NCBI RefSeq assembly: GCF_009870125.1
Contig: NC_046680.1
Span: forward strand, 21,719,501 to 21,783,500
Direction: 5' to 3'
Length of the DNA: 64,000 bases
Origin: Drosophila pseudoobscura
Lineage: Eukaryota > Arthropoda > Insecta > Diptera > Drosophilidae
The notes beneath the pieces were generated by a model. The model had not been told where the DNA came from, made no database searches, and saw nothing but the letters and a program-made list of their open reading frames with translations. Positions 34,601-45,900 of the stretch are shown here, one piece after another (position 1 is the first letter of the stretch; each line of letters opens with the position of its first letter). The position numbers were made by a program, and so were the translations under genes.

Positions 34601-37477
34601 ATCGACCTCGGCCTCTGCCGCAGCCCTGGCCGTGGCCTCGACCCTTGCGGAGAGGCGGGCACAGGCCAGCCGGGACTTGCGCCTGGATTTGAGCAGCACG
34701 TGCTACGGCGTCGGCGGCACGGGCCTCAGCTTCGGCAGCAGCAGTGCGGCCAGCATCGGCAGTGGCAGTGGCAGCGGCAACGGCGGTGGCGGTGGCAGGA
34801 AGAGGAAAATCAGCGAAAGCAACAATTCCCAGAAGAGCAAGGTAGGGAAAACCTTCGAAATCTGACCCATTTGAAGCCATATCTAATCGGTTTTTTGTAT
34901 ATTTAATAGAAATTCCATCGTAACGATGGCATGGACAAGATCGTGAGTCCCGTGGTGCCACAGCCAGGGGCATGGAAGCGTCCGCCACGTTTGCTGCAGC
35001 CCAGCGGTGCCCGGAAGCCCAACACGCGACGATCCACGTCTTTCAGCGAAACGGAACTGCTCAGTCCCGTCGAGGAGCAGCCGCCCAGGCAGTTGCCCCT
35101 CATCGAGGGTGAGTCGCAGCCTCCATCCCTCTGGACCCTTAACTAATCCCGATTTCCCCTCGATTGCAGTGAACATCCCACGCGACGATACGCCAGATAT
35201 GTCGGAACAGGGCCTGGGCAGCCCCATGAGCACCACGTCGGCGGCCACCTCGCATACGGCCGGGGAACAGGACTCCCTGCCGCCGGACACCGGGGCGGCC
35301 GTCGAGGCAACTGCCGAGTCAACAGCAGCCGGGACGGCGGTAAAGCCGATGCCCGAGGAGCCGACCCTGATGCTGGAGCCGGCCCTGATACCGCCCCTCA
35401 ACAAGCTGCCCAAGTTCCGGGCGGATGGGGTGAAGTACCGCTACGGGAACTTTGACCGCTACGTGGACTTTCGGCAGCTGAACGAGTTCCGGGACGTGCG
35501 GCTGCAGGTGTTCCAGCGGCATGTGGAGCTCTTCCAGAACAAGGACATCCTGGACATTGGCTGCAACGTGGGCCACATGACCATCACGGTGGCCCGCCAC
35601 CTGGCCCCGAAGACCATACTGGGCATCGACATCGACCGGGAGCTGGTGGGCCGGGCCCGGCGGAATCTGTCCATCTTCGTGCGCATACCCAAGGAGGAGA
35701 AGGTGAAGATGGAGGTGAAGCAGGAGCCCACGTCGCAGCTGGTGAAGAGCGAGCCCATGGACGACGGCGAGGAGGCTGCCGCCGGGAGTCTGCACAAGAA
35801 AACGCGACGTGGCAAGAAGCGACGCAAGGCGCTACAGGATCAACAGCAGCTGCTGCATCCTAACCACCACCATCATCATCATCCCCATCCCCATCACCAT
35901 CATCCCCACCATCATCATCATCATCACCACCATCATCACCATCAGAACCAGGAGCAACTGCAGCAGCAGCTCAAATTGGATGCACTCCTTGTGAAGCCGC
36001 ACGAGTTCTTTCCCATCTCCTTTCCTCTGACGTACGGCGGCATGCCGCAACTGCCGCCGCCGCCGGCAGGGAAGTCCCCGAACCTCTCCCCGAACAAGAA
36101 CCAGTTCCCGGCGAACGTCTTCTTCCGGCAAACGAACTACGTGCTCAAGGACGAGTCGATGATGGCCAACGATACGCAGCAGTACGATCTCATTCTGTGC
36201 CTCTCCGTCACCAAGTGGATCCATCTCAATTTCGGGGATGCCGGCCTCAAGCTGGCCTTCAAGCGGATGTTCAACCAGCTGCGGCCCGGCGGCAAGCTCA
36301 TACTGGAGGCCCAGAACTGGGCCAGCTACAAGAAGAAGAAGAACCTCACGGTAAGTGACGATCAGCCGTGAAGTCTGCATACTAGAGCCATTCGGTATTC
36401 GCTTCGTAACGCCGAAAATTTCGGTTTTTCTTTCCCGCTCACTCTCCATTTGATTCGCAAACTGATTCGATCTCTTTTGCAGGCGGAGATCTACAACAAC
36501 TACAAGCAAATCGAACTCTTTCCGAACAAATTCCACGAGTACTTGCTCAGCTCCGAGGTGGGCTTCAGTCACAGCTACACGCTGGGCGTGCCCCGGCACA
36601 TGAACAAGGGCTTCTGTCGGCCCATTCAGGTGAGTGCTGCCACATGGCAGGTGCCCTGCGATTCGCATTTGACAAACCGCATTTTGCTCTCTTTATGCAG
36701 CTGTACGCCAAGGGCGACTACACACCGAACCATGTCCGATGGAGCGATGCCTACTATCCACAGACGCCGTACGAGGCCTATCGCGGAATCTACGCCACCT
36801 TGCCGGCCCATCGGATGAGTGCCGGCGGCAGCCACAGCGGGCACGCGCCGCTGCTGCACATGAGCAGCTCGAGTCGGTCGCAGAACTACGATACGCCGCA
36901 CTATGCGGGCAGCGCCTCGGGGTCGGCCAGCCTGCGGCAGACGCCGCGCTACCAGCCCACCTACAATCCCCTGGAGACGGACTCCTACCAGCCCAGCTAC
37001 GACATGGAGTCGTACGGAGGCAATCACATGTACGTGTTCGCCTCGCCGCTCTACCAGACGGTCTGGTCGCCGCCAGCCTCGCTGCGGAAGAGCTCCTCGC
37101 ACACGCCCGTCTTTGGCAGCGTGCGGGAGGCGGAGCTGGACGGCGACAGCAGCATCGGGGGCGGCGGCAGCGGCGGCGGCAGCTACCATCGGCACGTCTA
37201 TCCGCCGAACGATGACACCTGCTCCCCGAATGCCAACTCTGGGAACGCGTTCAACTCGATCCGCGATGCGGACACGGACGACTCGAATCAGCTGCCCAGC
37301 GGCAGCCGGCCCCATGTGTATGCCACCAATTGTGGCGAGAGCTCCTCCTCGCCGCAGGTGAACCACCACGAGGCCACCGCAGAGTTTGTCGAGGACGGCC
37401 TGATGGACGATGAGCAGAAGACGCCGGTCGCCGGCGGCACGCCCACCGCCTACCACAGTGATCTGTCGGATGCCTGA
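31627..37477 (+). CDS. bin3: bin3, MePCE-type RNA 5'-gamma-phosphate methyltransferase (six coding exons)
   Basis: Exons: 31627-32456, 33386-34841, 34910-35108, 35170-36350, 36483-36629 and 36701-37477. All introns are GT-AG with matching phases, giving 1,529 aa. The family caps 7SK RNA by methylating its 5' gamma phosphate with S-adenosylmethionine; fly Bin3 was found as a Bicoid-interacting protein that helps repress caudal translation. Residues 1-910 are low complexity: a poly-Gln run, Gly/Ser/His runs, a KNRKRRR basic patch and Ala/Ser stretches. The methyltransferase spans about 911-1285: YGNFDRY entry, SAM motif [12 protein letters not shown] (954-964), GIDID (980-984), [16 protein letters not shown] (from 1167), RPGGK (1200-1204) and the C-terminal GFCRPIQLY segment across exons 5-6. 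About 140 extra residues (1003-1143) with a Lys/Arg patch and a His/Pro run interrupt the domain. The ATG at 31627 has a good context (AACC before ATG); the upstream in-frame GTG is not a likely start. It is longer than I recall for D. melanogaster (about 1,370 aa). Confidence 0.93.
32457..33385 (+). other. bin3 intron 1
   Basis: A 929-nt AT-rich intron runs from GTGAGT to ACCAG. It contains many poly-T runs and a (TTCCA)n stretch just before the acceptor. The reading frame entering from exon 1 stops at once, so it is not coding. I see no RNA gene in it. Confidence 0.85.
35865..35942 (+). repeat. CAT/CAC array encoding a His/Pro run inside Bin3
   Basis: Twenty-six codons, mostly CAT and CAC with scattered CCC/CCT-type Pro codons, lie between SAM motif II and the later catalytic motifs of the methyltransferase. 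The array follows a Lys/Arg-rich basic patch and precedes a Gln-rich segment. Confidence 0.85.
36411..36447 (-). repeat. Dispersed 37-bp module, copy 2, inside bin3 intron 4
   Basis: On the minus strand this equals the module at 19241-19277 except for one base. It occupies the middle of the 132-nt intron 36351-36482, the longest of bin3's short introns, and may account for its extra length. Confidence 0.7.
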
Positions 37478-37806
37478 GCGGGTGAGGGCGGCGGCAGGGG
37501 CAGGGGCGGAACGAAGACGGCTCGCAAGAAAGGAAGAAAAGAAAAATGTGTCAAAAACAAACAAAAAAGAGAAAAACGGATAAACAAGCAAAAGAAAAAT
37601 TCAAAAATTGTTTGAAACAAAAACAAAAATATGGTAACCGTAAACGAGACGCTTATGATTTTTTTGTTTGTATGTATCAAATATATATGGTAGTAGTAAA
37701 TGCATATATATATTTTTATATATTGTAATTTAAAAAGTAACAGAATCACACAGATATATACTATATATACATATATACGGATAAACTGATATACCATGAA
37801 AGATAT

Positions 37807-38187
37807 ACATGAAAGAACCACCCAACCGCCAAAAGGATCAAATCTGAATTTGACCATAAAGCATTCTAGCAAAAATCGTTAGCTAAATCTAAAAACAACA
37901 AAAAATACACCTATAAACACATGCATCTGTATATCTATGCATGTGTTTATAGGTGTATTTTTTGTTGTTTTTAGATTGAATTGACCATAAAGCATTCTAG
38001 CAAAAATCGTTAGCTAAATCTAAAAACAACAAAAAATACACCTATAAACACATGCATCTGTATATCTATGCATGTGTTTATAGGTGTATTTTTTGTTGTT
38101 TTTAGATTTAGCTAACGATTTTTGCTAGAATGCTTTATGGTCAAATTCAGATTTGATCCTTTTGGCGGTTGGGTGGTTCTTTCATGT
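37807..38187. repeat. Perfect 120-nt inverted repeat with a nested duplicate hairpin in the bin3 3' UTR
   Basis: The arm 37807-37926 is the exact reverse complement of 38068-38187 (120 of 120). Between the arms lies a second, partial copy. 37886-37926 and 37937-37977 form a 41-nt-arm hairpin with a 10-nt loop, and 37981-38057 with 38068-38144 form a 77-nt-arm hairpin with the same loop. Hence 37850-37977 and 37981-38108 are also a 128-nt direct repeat with period 131. Perfection implies a very recent template-switch event or an assembly foldback. Confidence 0.95.
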
Positions 38188-38198
38188 AAAATCCTAGT

Positions 38199-38250
38199 TT
38201 ACACACACACACACAAGGCACACACACACACGACACACACACACACACAA
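38199..38250. repeat. (AC)n array in the bin3 3' UTR
   Basis: Three AC runs are broken by AAGGC and GAC interruptions, just after the inverted repeat. Confidence 0.85.
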
Positions 38251-38886
38251 CAAGCTTTAGCTTTAAAAAATGTCTAGAGAAAAAGTCCCTGTAAAATGCA
38301 ACTATTTTTGATCAAAATGTTTTTGGCAAAAGAGGATAATAGATAATATTAATGCGAAAAAAAGCGAATGTGAAAACAATAGAGAGTACAGTACACACAA
38401 CAAACGATATATGTAATAAATTCTGTGGCAAAAGCAAACAAAATACAATACTTACAATATATATACATATATATATATAGTGCGGTTTATATTTAGAGTT
38501 GTGTAAACGCAAACAATTGAGGATTATGCTTAGCCAGAATTAAGAGATACCATAGTTTTACGTTTAGGCGCAGGGTTACCGCTTAGCAGCATGATTAGCA
38601 TTAAATCTCTATCCTTCAGCCTATATCCTGGCGTCGTGGCATCATTGAACGGCGTGTGCCTGCCTGTTCCATGTAGATATATTCCCCCAAAATGTGGTAT
38701 ACCCCTCTAGCCCATTTCCCACCTTCCAGAGCGGCGGTGTTTTGTGGGGCGAACAAGTTTATTTTTATCAATGCTGTGTTTTTAAAACATTTTTTGTAGG
38801 TTTTTTTTCTGAGAAAATGAACACATTTATAAAGTATATAAAAGAATTACAAGAAATATATATATATATACATATATATATATAGA

Positions 38887-38892
38887 AATAAA
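38887..38892 (+). terminator. AATAAA polyadenylation signal, probably bin3
   Basis: A canonical AATAAA follows an AT microsatellite about 1.4 kb after the bin3 stop. Earlier signal-like hexamers may give shorter forms. Confidence 0.5.
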
Positions 38893-39039
38893 TTTGCAAT
38901 TATATGAAGAACATGTTTTGAAAGGGGCTTTATTTTGAAATGAATATAAATTGCCAAAAGTCAATAGACTATGGATTGTCAAACATCTGTAAGTATATTG
39001 GTCGGAATCGATCTGATCGGTTCCCGATGTCAACCAGCC

Positions 39040-39425
39040 AGCTTCCAAGCCCTTAAACTCCATAGCTATGGAATACAAATTAATGAAAGCATGCTGTATC
39101 TTTGGACTAGGATTCAAAGGCTCTGATCATGTAGTGGGAGTGATGTAGAAGGGCTGTAGTAAACCACGATCGTTCAGCAAAGCCCATGCCTTTTCAGAGG
39201 CATATCCGGGATGGAATGAGATTGAGTGTTTTGCTGTATAATTCGAAGGCTCTGAAGGGGTATTGTAAACCACGATCGTACGGCAAAGCCCATGCCTTCC
39301 AGAGCTATGGAATGTGATTGGATGCTGCTGTATCTTTGAACTACAATTAAAATGCTCTGATCAACTAGTGGGAGTCATAGTAACTATCCACCTGAAGGGG
39401 TTTTTGTAAATCACGATCGTGCCTG
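39040..39425 (+). repeat. Three decayed tandem copies around AAACCACGATCGT
   Basis: The box AAACCACGATCGT occurs at 39161 and 39267, and AAATCACGATCGT at 39408. Around it the copies share GGCTCTGA, CTAGTGGGAGT or TGTAGTGGGAGT, CTGAAGGGG, CAAAGCCCATGCCTT and GCTATGGAAT-type segments, in the same order. Unit length is about 105-140 bp. It lies between the bin3 3' end and a putative Pld 5' exon. Confidence 0.6.
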
Positions 39426-39585
39426 TCCAGACGCTGTTCTACATTTTGAATACCAACGTCTCGATCGAGAGAAAACCTGTTTGAGCTTCGTATAACAGTG
39501 CCGCCCGCCCGATCAGCTGTTTGCTCTCTCTCTCTCTCTCTCTTTCTGGCTTTCCAGCCAAAAGCTCTTGCTTGGGCACGCACGC

Positions 39586-40265
39586 TCATTCCGCCGAGAG
39601 TCGAAGAAGAACGAACTGCTGTCGACGGACGCAGAAGAGGAGGCTGGCCTTCAATTAAAAGAAAGTTTAATCAGTGAAAAATAAATTATAAATAATTTAA
39701 GTGATAGTGCGATGACGTTTCGTAAAAGAAACCGGGTGCCAAACATTCTCTTCGTGTCACTCTCTCTGGCTTGCTGACCCTCTCTTTAACGCTCGCGGAG
39801 AGCGAGAGTGAGAGCGAGAGATCGATCCGAACCGTGCCTATCTGCAATATTTTGACGTTTGTCTCTGGCCTTTGCTTCGTCAAAAGTTTTGCAAACGTTG
39901 GGGCTGCTTGTCTGCGACGGCGTCTGCGCTCCCCCAACAAAAACATATACAAGTTTTCAAGTTTTTCGAGAAGAAGAAGGTCTCCCAAGTGTCGGCCGTC
40001 CGGGTGGTGTCCGTGTGTGCGCGAGTGCGATTGATTAACAACATTTTAATATTATTTAAATTGATTTTGATGCCTCAATTGAATTGCTCTTGTAGCAGCA
40101 ATTAGCAAAGCGAATAAGCGAGGCATTCATCTGTGCTGCATGGGTGTGTGAGTGTGAGGGAGTGTTTGTGAAAGCCCCAACGGATGAATCACAATAAACA
40201 ACTGTACTCAAAGGAGTGAAGGCTCCACAACTGGTTCTTCATAATTTTACAACCAGAAACCTTGT
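39586..40265 (+). other. Putative 5' UTR exon of Pld with Initiator and strong donor
   Basis: A good Initiator, TCATTC at 39586-39591, is followed by leader-like sequence with no long frame, ending at a near-perfect donor CTTGT|GTAAGTAT (GT at 40266-40267). The next coding exon on this strand is Pld exon 1 at 42947. Assignment to Pld is by position only, and the whole interval may contain further introns. Confidence 0.4.
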
Positions 40266-41400
40266 GTAAGTATCAGTTAATAATAAATAGATCAATTATA
40301 CAATCGAGTGTTTGGTAATTCTACAAGTGGAGTGCTGATGCACATTTTTACAGAGCTTATCTTTCATTCGAATCGACATCGATAGGTATTTTTCCAACAA
40401 ATAAAACGGATATCTTATTCCATAAACTTTTCCAATACCGAAAGGTACACCTAGAAACGCCACTCAAATTTACATAACAGACAGGGTCCATCAGAACAGA
40501 GTCCAGCCGTAAGCCTTGCCCCATGCATTCAATACAATAATTCCAATGCTAGTCATTTATCTTATCTAACCCGAAGGCTGGGCCCACCCCGCCCCGGTTG
40601 TTGTGGGGAATTCTGATTTCAGATACTGTTCTGTGTGAACTTTTTGAACTGGAATTATAGTGATTGGCTTTTGTCGGGACAGGTATCGGAGCGTTACAGT
40701 GTAAGCTTCCAGTGATTGAACAGTTCTAATGGGATAGGTCTTCTGAAAGGGCTGGTGACTGTTCTTAGGAATAAGTTCCTCTATCCCTACCCGTTGAGCT
40801 TCGTATATCTTTACAGGTGGGTGTGTCAATCAATTATTACGTTGACATTTCACCCAACCACGTGGGTTTATCTAATCTCTAGCATAATTGTAATTGGCTT
40901 TGTTTGAGATTCATGACAGCTCATTGGGGTCGGACAATGAATCGAATGATTACAGCAATTGCAAAACTCGTTGTAAAAGCTCTCGCTGATAAGATAGAGC
41001 CCCAACATATTGCGGATAGGGCCAGGCCAATTGCGTTTCAGTGAGTCATGGAGGAGCACATTTCCCATTTGATCAGCGATTTCTAAACACGTCCAAAAGG
41101 TTTATGAACCCACCACAAAGCTCGGTCAGAGCCGAAAAGCTGAGGCAAACTCGTTTCGGTCTGGCTCTTGTGACCTTGTAGACAGCACCCAGCACACCCC
41201 AAGCACCCCCCAGGCAGACCCTGTTTTTGAGAAATATCCATTGGCTAATTTTCAAATGGCAAAAGAGACAACTATCGAATTTCCAGTCAAAATAAATGCA
41301 TGAAAGCTCCCCCAGCTGTTTCTGAACTTCGCAGCTGTTGGCCCGACACCAATTACTCCGCGCTCTCTCTCTCTCTCTGTCGCGCGCTAAGCTTGCGGCT
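40266..41400. other. Non-coding stretch, probable Pld 5' intron
   Basis: No exon or clear repeat was found apart from short AT runs. Minus-strand frames of 60-87 aa have no recognisable features. Confidence 0.5.
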
Positions 41401-41420
41401 GTTGCGCTTTGCTCTCACCT

Positions 41421-41475
41421 TAACCGTTAACCGTTACCCGTTTCGAGCTTTCGGCCAGCTCTACGCAGTTTAGTT
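41421..41475 (+). promoter_or_regulatory. Second promoter-like zone upstream of Pld
   Basis: TTAACCGTTAACCGTTACCC at about 41420-41439 carries overlapping Myb-type CCGTTA sites. About 30 bp later, GCAGTTTAG at 41465-41473 resembles an Initiator. GC-rich leader-like sequence follows to about 41,700. It could be an alternative Pld promoter. Confidence 0.3.
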
Positions 41476-42797
41476 AATATTATTAAGTAAAGTGTCGGCA
41501 ACGGTGTCGCAACGGTTTGCTCAAGCGCGCGCGTGCACCTCTTACAGATCGCTGATCGCTGGGCGCAGAGGAGTGGAGCGGAGCGGAGAGACGCTGTGGA
41601 GTGTGCGGAGAGAGCTTTCGGCGGGGGCTCGAGCGTGCGTCAGTGTCAGTGTTACGGGGCTTGCCGTGTGTTTATGATTGTGTGTGTGTGTTGTCTTCAC
41701 ATTTCTTGTTCTTCCTTTTTGTCGCAGTAGCGTGGCAGTATCTTTCTCCCTCTCTCCCTCTGTCTCTTGCTTTAATGCGACGTCGCGCTAAATACTGTTC
41801 TGCAATTTCCGTTAGTCGGCAGCGGCAAAATGTAAACAAAAAGAGAAAGAGCGAGAGAGAGACAGACACATAGGAAGAGCAAGTGAATTATCAGCCGCAA
41901 ACGTGTTAATCCCATAAAATCGGAATATCTTTAAAGAAGCACTGATGTGAATCTCTCAGATGCCAATCATCAGATGGGGGCAAATATCTGCCAAAAAAAA
42001 ACCCCAATTGCAATTACAATTACAATTACTGCCACATTTGATGGCCTGCTTTGATCAGAGCAGCACTCCTCCTTTAGCAAAACTTTTGCCGAGAGTGAAA
42101 AATATGAAAACAAAACCCCAAAGACACATAGATACATAGTATATCCAAAAAATACATGCATATCTGTGTGTTCCCGTGTATGTGTGTGTTGTGCAAAAGT
42201 TTTATGAGCTGGAAGCACCCAAAAAAAAAAGCAAAGCAAAAGATACATTTCATAGTATATTCGTAGCCCAAAGAAATATGGCTGTACGTTTTGGTTTTGG
42301 TTTTTTGTACCCAGAGATAACAAAAATATTGTGATAAAAATTCAATTAATTAATGCCTTATGGTGACAGTCTCCCACAGAAGTATACATACGAGTATGTA
42401 AGGCAGAAAAAGATAAGATAAAAGAGCAAGAAATTGTAGTTCAAATCAAACAAAGAAAACCCGAAATCAAGGAATCAAAACTAAAAATGAAATCAAATAT
42501 TATTAACCATAAAAAACGAAAGCTCAAAACAAAGAAACTGAATTACAGAATCAACAAAACCAAACAAAAAGCTGTGCAAACTTCGGTTTGAATCGAATGA
42601 TTGGAATATAAACAGATGCTATTTTTTACCCTTAATTGGTAGTTAATGGTGCGCCCTTTCCTCCATATAGAGAACCACATCAATCTGTCAGTGGCTCCAT
42701 TAATTAGTAAACGCGAATGCAATATTCAAAATTTCTTGTTTAATTAGCCGCCGCGCCCCACTGGCCATTGCCTGAACCCAACCGAAACCGTTTACAG

Positions 42798-42946
42798 ATG
42801 CAGACCGCAAATGCAAAATGATGCAGAGAACAGCAGAGGAATCAAGCCAAAAAACCGCATACCAAAAATACATAAAATAAAATCAAATAAAATAAAACCA
42901 AGTCCATTGATACGTGAATACTAGTGTATAAATAACGCACCAGGCG
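42798..42946 (+). other. Likely 5' UTR part of Pld coding exon 1
   Basis: An acceptor-like CCGTTTACAG ends at 42797 and is followed by A-rich leader sequence up to the Pld ATG. The pyrimidine tract before it is weak, so the boundary is tentative; CGCACCAG ending at 42943 is an alternative. Confidence 0.35.
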
Positions 42947-45900
42947 ATGGCCAAGTCCACGGATACCGTCGCCAGCAGCAGCGACCACAACGAGGCAGCA
43001 GAGGCGGCGATGGCGGTGACTGCAACCTTGCAGCATCTGCAGGTGCGACGTCATCGCCGCAGCATTTCACAGCTGATGGCTAGCATGGGTAAAGATCGGA
43101 TCCTGCCGTACAGAAATAGATATAAGAATGGGGACACATCATAGAGAGATACAAATACAGAGATACAGATACAGAGATACAGATACGGATAGTCTTAGAT
43201 CACTCTAGTCTTGACTGGAGCAGAACAGATTGTGGTATTTATAAGATTTTGCGTCATCCGAAGAGTGTGTTCGCGGCATGAGATAAGATTGAACCAGTTT
43301 GCTTCTCTAGAATGGCTCTTATATAACTGGTTTGTTTGGTTTTCGGAGTTCTTTTGTGAAAGTGAAACCAGAGGCACAAGTGACAGCCCTCTGATATCTT
43401 AACGCCAATCATTCTTTGTAAAAAACTAATCACAGAACTACCTCCAAGCACACATTCCACCCATCGGGTGCCATTTCCTTTGGCTTATATAAGGCCCACC
43501 GCCCCCACCGCCCCGAACCTTCTGAAGTTGCGTGCACCGCCTAACGGTGCCATTAGTGGCTGATTCATAGCGCCTCCCACCCCCCCCCTTCCTCGACCAT
43601 TGAAAATTCATGGCACGCCAAAGGCGACCCATACACAGCCATAACCATAAAGAGATATATTTACAGCACTTGTGCGAGTACCTGTTTTACACAAATAATG
43701 CAACAGGAAGTTTCGATTTCTTTGGCATTATGTGTAGGTCACAGATGAAATAATCGTGCCACAGGGTTGAAAGACCTCCCCAGGGAGACGGCTGCGATTG
43801 AGGCACCACTAAACAAAGGCACTCCACGTGAATAAAGGGTGCTTTATACATATATTTCAAATATATTCTGATTAATTTATAGAATATTCTTTTGGGATTT
43901 ATGCGTACATATACATATATATAAATATATCTGTATATTTGGAAATGTGTGTGTGCCTGTGCACTTATTACATGGATATAATCTCTTGGGTATCAACATT
44001 TATTTGTTCAATAGCGTGCCAAAATAAATATTGATCTTTCGTGTATCGCTCAAAGCCTGAACTATAGACATTTTTGTCTCGAATGTACACCCAGAGAAAA
44101 AAGACCTGCGAGTCGGATTGTTACACTTAGACGTAAAATTATACACCAATAGACTTTCTCCGAGTGTGGAAAATATGAGAATTTTATAGTGATATTGATA
44201 TTTCAAAGTCTTTTTCGTTTAGATTAAATATGGGATGTATTAAAACGAATTTTTGGTTGCCATTTTTCTCTCAGTGTAACCTATATTTGTAGCAAAATAT
44301 ACAATATATATCCTTGAATTTGAGTATTCCATTTATTTGCTTATTGATTGTTTCGAAATTAATTGAAATTAAATTAAATAATTTATGCAAATTTATGAAG
44401 AATTCAAGATATTTCCCATCATATCTTTTCGATTTCGATTCTCCAACTCAAAGCGTAATTTTACCATCGGAATTTCACAGAAATGTTTCCATAAATAGGA
44501 AGTTACGAGGTTGTCGCCTACTTATCAGAAGACAACCCCAAAGGCCGAACCGAAACCCCGAAATAATTGTGGTTCCTCCGCTGATTCCAGAGCTGTTAAT
44601 TTTTGGACTCGCCCGCAAAGTTTGTTTTATTTTTGTTGGTTCTTATCGACATCCAAGTAGCAAAAGAGTCTGAAAGATTGTTGGCATTGTTCGAAAATGT
44701 GTGTTAATAAATTGGCTAAAGATGAAAGTGAAAATGTGTGAAGTCTTTAGCGATATTTTTATTGAATAGAGGCTGTTAAGTTATATGGGCCACGCTTTCA
44801 ATCAGCCTGGAGATACAGGTCGTTCAACCTACACTCATTTATATCCACAGTTTGAGCTAGTAATTCTTCGATTCTTTAGTCCGATTCCGCCGAAGAATTT
44901 CAAGGCTCTCAAGAGAGGTCTTTTTCTGCGCTGATTACTGAACGAAAGCTCGTTGATAAGGAACGTGCCCACAATCGGCACTTTTTATGGCACCGTCAAG
45001 AGTATTTATGAACTTCCAAGAAAGTCCAGCGGGTAGGGGAACTACGCCGAAACAAGTCCGAGGTTTAGGGACCTTCAAATAGATAATGTCCGAAAGGTAG
45101 TCCCATAATGTCATATATCTTTGCACTTGAATTTCGAGTCTATTTTTGAGCGGGAAATGGTGACAAAGCACAAAGCACTATTCTGGCAATATTGGGGAGT
45201 GGGTATCCACTAGATATGGAGGGTAGACACCTGTTTACTGCCTGATAATCAAAGTAATCGACTAAATACTGATTTCTGTAGTTAATAGATAAAAGCACGC
45301 ACTTCCTTTGTGACCATTCCATTGGGTTCGGATGTATAAAACCACAAATTCCGAACGATATGCACTTGATATATGGGCTCCTACCTACTGTTTGGGTACC
45401 CCGCAATCTATTAGCCATTTGTGCAGTGTCAACCATGGGCTGATGGGTTTATGGGCGCTTAGTGCCTGATAAGAGCCACAGTGGTAACTGGCCTATGAAG
45501 AACTCTGAAGTGATAGACAACAATAAAAGTTGTGTGGGTCTGGGTTTGCCCTTAGATTTATCTATAAATGCTACAATTATTGTAATTTTCTTGCAAGCGA
45601 TAAGATATATCTTTATCTTTATGTACGCTATATACTTGGGGGTTCCTAATGGTCATGTGACGCCCCTGATGGAAGACGATCTGTGAGGGCGGGTGACACC
45701 AGATCTACAGAGACTCTTCAGGAAAAATACTGCATTTAGAGACTGTTGAAGAGAGATATCAGCTTTAGAGCTACATGTTTGCTTAGCCCGAAATAGACTC
45801 AAGGTACGGGTAGGGTAGGGTTCCCATGTCAAGTTCAGTCGAGTTGTTAACAGAAAAACACAGACTGAAACTTAACCACCTGCTGGCATGGCATTGATGG

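Larger units (their letters stand above)
37478..38910 (+). other. bin3 3' UTR
   Basis: The stretch after the stop codon is A/T-rich, with AT microsatellites (37680-37725, 38456-38480, 38858-38883), the inverted repeat at 37807-38187, an AC array and an AATAAA at 38887-38892. The end near 38,910 is inferred from that signal. Confidence 0.6.

Noticed and set aside
33270..34699. Large minus-strand frames (268 and 352 aa) over bin3 exon 2
   Set aside because: Antisense shadows of a GC-rich exon whose plus-strand frame is fixed by splice phase and by the Bin3 family.
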